Part shown: positions 58,963-64,000 of the stretch, one piece after another
How positions within the stretch are numbered: the stretch's first letter is position 1
Layout: each line of letters starts with the position of its first letter
Origin: Linnemannia elongata
Lineage: Eukaryota; Mortierellomycota; Mortierellomycetes; Mortierellales; Mortierellaceae
Direction of reading: 5' to 3'
DNA: 64,000 bases
Assembly: GCA_036320915.1 (NCBI GenBank)
Contig: JAXBDG010000002.1
Coordinates: 3,252,001 to 3,316,000 of the forward strand
Notes under the pieces: generated by a model
Told to the model about the DNA's origin: nothing
The model's input: only the letters and a program-made list of their open reading frames with translations
Databases searched by the model: none
Program-made: the position numbers and the translations under genes

Positions 58963-61900
58963 TCATTCCTCGTCGTCCTCGTCTCCCTCCTCACCCTCAT
59001 CCTCATCCTCTTCAGCATCAGTATACTGCCCAGACTCCTCCTCCTCGCCCTCTTCATCCTCCTCATCGTCAGTATCATCATCCTCCTCCTTGAGCGCCAA
59101 ATATCCACCAGGGATAAAGTCGCCCATCTGCAACGCAATGCTCTGTCCACCAGACTCATCCTCACACAACTTCTCAATCAGAGCCAGGTACCGCGCCTCA
59201 AGAGCCTCCTTACCCTCGTTCTCAGCCATCAACATTCCCGCCTTGGTCTCAACCGTCGACGACACCCAGGACTTCAAGAAATACGCCGTCAGCTGTTCAA
59301 TCAGTTGAGCCTCACGTTGACCCTCGTTGGCAACCTCTTCACGGATCTCGTCCAGGAGATACTCGGCCATGCTAAGGGCCAGACCCAGGGGGGGAGACCA
59401 AGCGTACGAGAATTCGTCGCCGGTACCGTCACGGACTGGGGTGAATGCGGTGGACATGTTGGTGGCGACGGTGTTTGTGGAGAGGGTCGAGCCAGGAGCG
59501 GTCAGCGCTAGACGGATGAAATCCAGGAACACGTAGGGACGCATGACAATGAACTTGGGGTGACGGGTGATCGTGTTCATCGCGTGGTTGGTGTAGGCCT
59601 GGACAACCATCGGCGACATTGGCTTCTCAATCGCATTCTTCACAGCTATGTGTTGTTTTGTGAGAATCAAGACAAAGTGGAGTTAGTAGGATGCCCTCAC
59701 AAATGTAAACAATGACATCGTGAACATAAAAAATAATAATACATAGAGTGCACAAAGAGTACGAACCTTGCATTGTGGGCTTGAAGTAGTCACCAAAATC
59801 GTTCATCAACTCGTTCCACTTCTTGTCCAACTGCTCCAGTGTGACAGGCTCCTCAACACCAAGAGCCTTGTTGCTCTCAGGGCCCGAACCACCATGGAAA
59901 GGGAAGAAATATCCATACATGGTTTCGACACCCATCTGGTGGTTGACCGTAAACGGCGTCAGATCGAAATCAGCAAGTCGACCGTGCAAGTACGCCTCCA
60001 TGATCAAGAGAGTCGCTGGTGAGACACCATAGGTGGCATTGCGGGGGTTATCCTTTCCAGCCTGGAGGTTACCCAAAGTCATGGCATACCAGCCAAAGTC
60101 CGTGAACTGGTACAACTGTTCGGTTAACGTGTACGAGACCTGGCCAGAGTTCAACTGGTTGGTAATGGTGCCGTGCAGTAACTTGGATGCATCCTTGGGG
60201 AAGGCTGTGCAAATGATGTGCATGTGCGAGTTCATCAAAGTTGTCAGGATAGCAACGTCCGGTCCAGACAACCACTTAGCCTCTCGGGCACGATCCATCA
60301 TCGGCGTCAAGACCTTGGTCAACAGAGGGAAGTCCGACATCTTGCCGCCTTTGTCGTTGAACATGCGCACGATCTCGGCGCTAATCACGTTGGCAATGCG
60401 CGACCGGTTTGTCCAGTAGAAGACAGGGTGATCTTGGTGTGCTAGACGCTCGATAAAGGTGCCAATCTCCTCAATGTTGAAGACGCCTCGATTGCGGTCC
60501 AAGATCGAAAGAGCAACCTCATCCACATGGATCCAGTCAATCAACTCCTCGCGGGGTTCCAGTGCGGCAAGTCCAATGAATCGCTTCAGTTCGTTGTTGT
60601 TATTGGCCTTCAGCATGAGGCGTTCCCAAATCCAGGTACGAACGTCATATCCAGGCGATAGGTAACGGCTGCTGTAGTCCACAATACGGAGAAGGATACG
60701 GAGGGCTTCGTTGTTGATCTCGGCCTGTGTCATACCAGTCTGGGGCTTGAAGACAACAATCTCTCTCTCCAAAGCGGTAGCCCAGGTGACTGACTCCATA
60801 CCCTTCTCCAACAGAGGCTTGGCAATATCGAGCTCGTTGCCAGTAAAGGCACCCGCTTCCACGGCTTTGGTAAAGTTCACAAACAACAAAGCCGATCCGA
60901 GGTAAAGACTGTTGATCCGCTCAAGAGCCTTCTGGCGCAAGGTACGTGTTTGAGTCTTGTCCAAGAAAAAGTTGACCTGGTCTTTCACGAGTCCAATCAG
61001 CTCATTCCAGGCAACCATCGCCTCATCTCCAGACTCGAGCGCTCCTGACACCTCCTTGCCAACACAGCGGGCGATGCCGGTGGCGAAAGAACGCCATAGA
61101 TTGAACTTGTCCTCCTTGATAGGCACCAGCAACGCCTCTTTTCTCCAGTCTTTGGCCAAGCGAACCGCATTCTGGGAAGTGATCCATCCCTCGTTATGAG
61201 TGAGCAACTGAATCGCTAATACGCTGACCTCCTTCAAATCCCTGTCCGTCTCCCTCTCCTCGGATGGTTTGGCAGCCATGGGAATCAAGACCTCGTCGAC
61301 ATAGCGGTTGGTCAGAGCCAGGGGCAGGCGGATCACGGCAGTGTCGGTCAAAGTCGTGTTACTGATGTTCGAGTTGTAGATTCCAGTCAACGACAAATCA
61401 GGCGTGTCGGCAATGTATCGGGTGGAGGGGAGAACAGCGAGGAGAGCAATGGCGACACCATTCTTCTTATAGGCGTCCGAGCGGGCGGACTCTGCCACAA
61501 CTTTCCAGATCCACTCGACCAGGTCCTTGTAGCGCTCCTCCTTAGCCTCAGGGCTAGCTAAGCGACCGATCAATGCCTGAAGCAAGACATAGCGAGCATC
61601 CTTGTGCAACTCGGGACGCTCCCACAGTCCCTTAATCAGGGCATGCATGCGAGGATTGATCATCAACTCCAGGCTGGCACAGGCTAGGCGGATACCTTCC
61701 TTCTGGACTGTGACCTTCTGCTGGCGTTCCCCGACGGCCGGGAAGAGGGGAAGAATAAAGTCAGGGATCTGGTTGGGAGGGACACACTTGAGCGCATTCT
61801 CAACGGCGTGGATCGAGGTACGGGCAAAATGGGATTGGACATAGGCGGGGGCCATAAGGAGCTGCAAGGTACTGGCAGGTTCACCCAGAGTGGGCAAGAA

Positions 61901-64000
61901 CATCAGCAAAGCCTCAGTGATGCGCGAAGGAAGGGAAGGAGTACCCAAAGCCTTGGCGACATCCTCAACTGTCGTAGTGGGGATCGACATGAATGACTGA
62001 GCATGCTGGACACGGGTGCTGAAAGGGGTTGATGCATCCGTCATGCCAGAGAGGTGTCTCGCCTTCAACAGCTCACACTGGTGCGGCGAAAGACGAGCTG
62101 GATTGTTGATGAAAAGGTTCCATGCCAGGGCGGTGTCGACTTGGTTGAAGATGCCGATAATGCCCTTGGACATGGTGAAGAGTTTGTCCGTCAGCAAGTC
62201 AGGGCGCTCGGACATGACATAATCCTTGACACTGGCGATATGGATCGCGGAGGGTGACATGGCCAAGAGCTGCTCCATCAGCGCCTCGAACTGCGCCTGG
62301 TCCTTCTTGTCGTTCTCAAGCACACAGTCGTCGACACGGCGCTGAACCTCCTGGTTGAACATTGTCGAGTGCAGGCGGAGTTCGCTGAAGCGCTGGAACC
62401 AGGGCAGATCCTTCTGGTGCTTTCGGAGCCAGTCGCCGTTGTACACGGCAATAACGCGCTTGACATACTTCGCCGACTCGTTCACTGCCTTGTCATCGGT
62501 ACTCCAGTCCAGAACCTCATCAGGACCAAAGGTCTTCTTGGGCGCATTGGCTAAGACGACCAAGGCCTCGTCAAGGTACGCGACCAAGGTGGGTGAGTTC
62601 TTCCAGCGCCAGCCAAGACCGCGGAGGAAACCGGTACACAAGAACCTCCAGAGCTCCTTGCGGTACTTCTTGAAGGTCGCCAGATCATCACCCTTGGCCT
62701 CAGGATCCAACAGAGACTTGACCTGCAACCAGCGAGAGTAATAAGCATTGATCAATCCCTGGACGTAGACCTCCTCCTGGCCCTCGGGGACAAGGACATT
62801 TCCCCATGAGCCACCCTCGGTCTTCTCAGTCTCGAGCTCCTTAGCCAAGATTTGACGGCGACGGATCTCAGCCTGCTCGTTGCGCTCGTACTTGAAGCTC
62901 GAGTAGTCTGGTGCAGAAACAGCCAGACTGTACTTCTCCAGAGCTGCAGTCTCACCGAGCTGGGAGAGCTTGCGCCTCCAGGGGATCTCAGTACCGAGAT
63001 GGTAGAAGGGGTGTGAAGGGCGGTCGATGAAGCGGTTCAATGCCTCGGAGGCGATCTTATCCAAGAACTTTGTGATTCCAGACACAGGCGAGACAGCAGC
63101 CGAGTTCTAATTTCCGTCACATCACATAACATCACAATTAATTATGCGTTAGTTTCGTCCTAAGGCATTGCTAAAAACTTGCTACCACAATAAATTAGTC
63201 ACGCAAAGTATCCGTACCTGGGCATCCATGGCGAGATACAAGGTGGCCAGCTCCTCAGCCTGCTCATCCGTCGCCTTATCCAAGTACTGGCGTGGGACTC
63301 GACCATCCCGCGGCAACAGGAAGGGCGAAAGTGTCATCAAGTTGGGCTGGATCTCATTTCGAATCCTATCAAGTGTAATGTATGGTGAAGAGCTGTTAGA
63401 TACAATCGCATCGACAAGCAGTACAAGTTAAAACTCAATCGTAAATCAAAGAAAGCTTACTTGGGGACGAGCCATTTCATGGTGAGAATCCACTCGTTCA
63501 CATCTCCAGTCAGACGGGTCGCCTTGATAAGAGCCGTAATCCACTTGAGACGATCTTCAAAGGCTGGCTTCAAGGTCTCCTTGGCAAGAGCATTACGGAC
63601 ACCAGGAACACGGATGTCGACAAAGACAGCCCAGTCCGTAATCTGATCGCCCAAATCGACCGACTTGTCGTTCTTCTCCGCAAAGACCAAAGGATACACA
63701 ATCTTGTGCCGTTGTTCGCTGTTGGTGCACAGCTTTTCTAGCATAGGCAGGACGCTCAGTCCCTTATCCTTGATTAAAAGAGGCTTGAAACTCGGTAGAC
63801 CCACAATCCAGGTGACCACCTCCTCCCGTTGCTTGTCCGTCAGATGCGGTGCTAACTTGCAAAAGTGGCTGATCCAGGCGGAGTTGAGGCGGATGGGGGC
63901 CTTTCCGGGACGGTTCAAGCAGCCGGCGACGCAGACTTGGTAGACCTTCTTGTTGTCCCAGTCTGGAACCGAGGTGAAAGGAGGCTCGATCTTGTCATCG
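58963..64000 (-). CDS. very large unrecognised protein with acidic C-terminal tail (5' end outside window)
   Basis: I do not recognise this protein. Exons 64000-63461 (partial), 63365-63218, 63106-59767 and 59645-58963 join in frame, giving about 1,570 residues within the window; the start lies beyond 64000. It is mostly soluble and alpha-helical in look, with no signal peptide, membrane segment or coiled coil and no catalytic motif I can name. Sequence such as LPMLEKLCTNSEQRHKIVYP, LGTPSLPSRITEALLMFLPT and ELKRFIGLAALEPREELIDW suggests HEAT/ARM-like helical repeats, but this is impression only. The last 45 residues are almost all Asp and Glu (from EEDDDTDDEEDEEGEEEES). A real gene is certain from the 3.3-kb open exon and clean splice sites. 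Confidence 0.8.

Overview
The window is nuclear DNA of a filamentous fungus, most likely an early-diverging lineage such as Mortierella and its relatives. This assignment is inferred from gene content, not from a database search. Protein-coding genes on both strands are broken by short spliceosomal introns (roughly 50-150 bp, occasionally 650-820 bp) with GT donors and mostly TAG acceptors. Intergenic DNA is rich in pyrimidine tracts, homopolymers and microsatellites. An MT-A70 adenine methyltransferase, a PDR drug pump and a cluster of wax-synthase-like acyltransferases fit such a fungus. No tRNA, rRNA, CRISPR or prokaryotic feature was seen.

Layout, left to right. 0-13 kb is ordinary gene-dense DNA: the 3' part of a Bem1-like polarity scaffold (+), GWT1/PIG-W inositol acyltransferase (-), RNA polymerase II subunit RPB3 (+), a small unknown gene (+), ribosomal protein uS17/RPS11 (+), the high-affinity iron permease FTR1 (-) with two copies of the fungal iron-GATA consensus upstream, and a secreted barwin/expansin-like protein (-). 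13.3-18.6 kb has no convincing gene. It carries a 371-bp foldback element with 170-bp arms and a 9-bp target duplication (Mutator-like), and a stray copy of an intron found in the ABC transporter gene downstream. 18.6-23.8 kb is a full-length PDR-type ABC transporter (+).

24-33 kb is the most unusual part. An eight-exon gene (+) encodes about 12 C2H2 zinc fingers in three four-finger exons, then two zinc-ribbon-like modules and an HNH/Endo VII-like C-terminal block. A decayed inverted copy of the same gene lies at 30.3-33.1 kb. Its exon/intron junction has been amplified into a tandem array of about 80-bp units, and a frameshifted coiled-coil gene fragment sits inside that array. Between the two copies is a truncated USP16/45-like deubiquitinase fragment that has lost its catalytic Cys region and its catalytic His.

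33.7-64 kb returns to ordinary genes: a low-complexity repeat protein (-), a nucleolin/NSR1-like RNA-binding protein (-), an ATF/CREB bZIP factor (+), the PRP4 splicing kinase (-), a wax-synthase-domain MBOAT (+), a candidate MTA1-clade N6-adenine methyltransferase (+), two more tandem MBOAT paralogues (-), a GPP/DOG-type HAD phosphatase (+), and a very large unrecognised acidic-tailed protein (-) running off the right edge.

Most genes are unrelated housekeeping or regulatory genes. Local functional groupings are the three MBOATs and the family of sequences derived from the zinc-finger/HNH gene.
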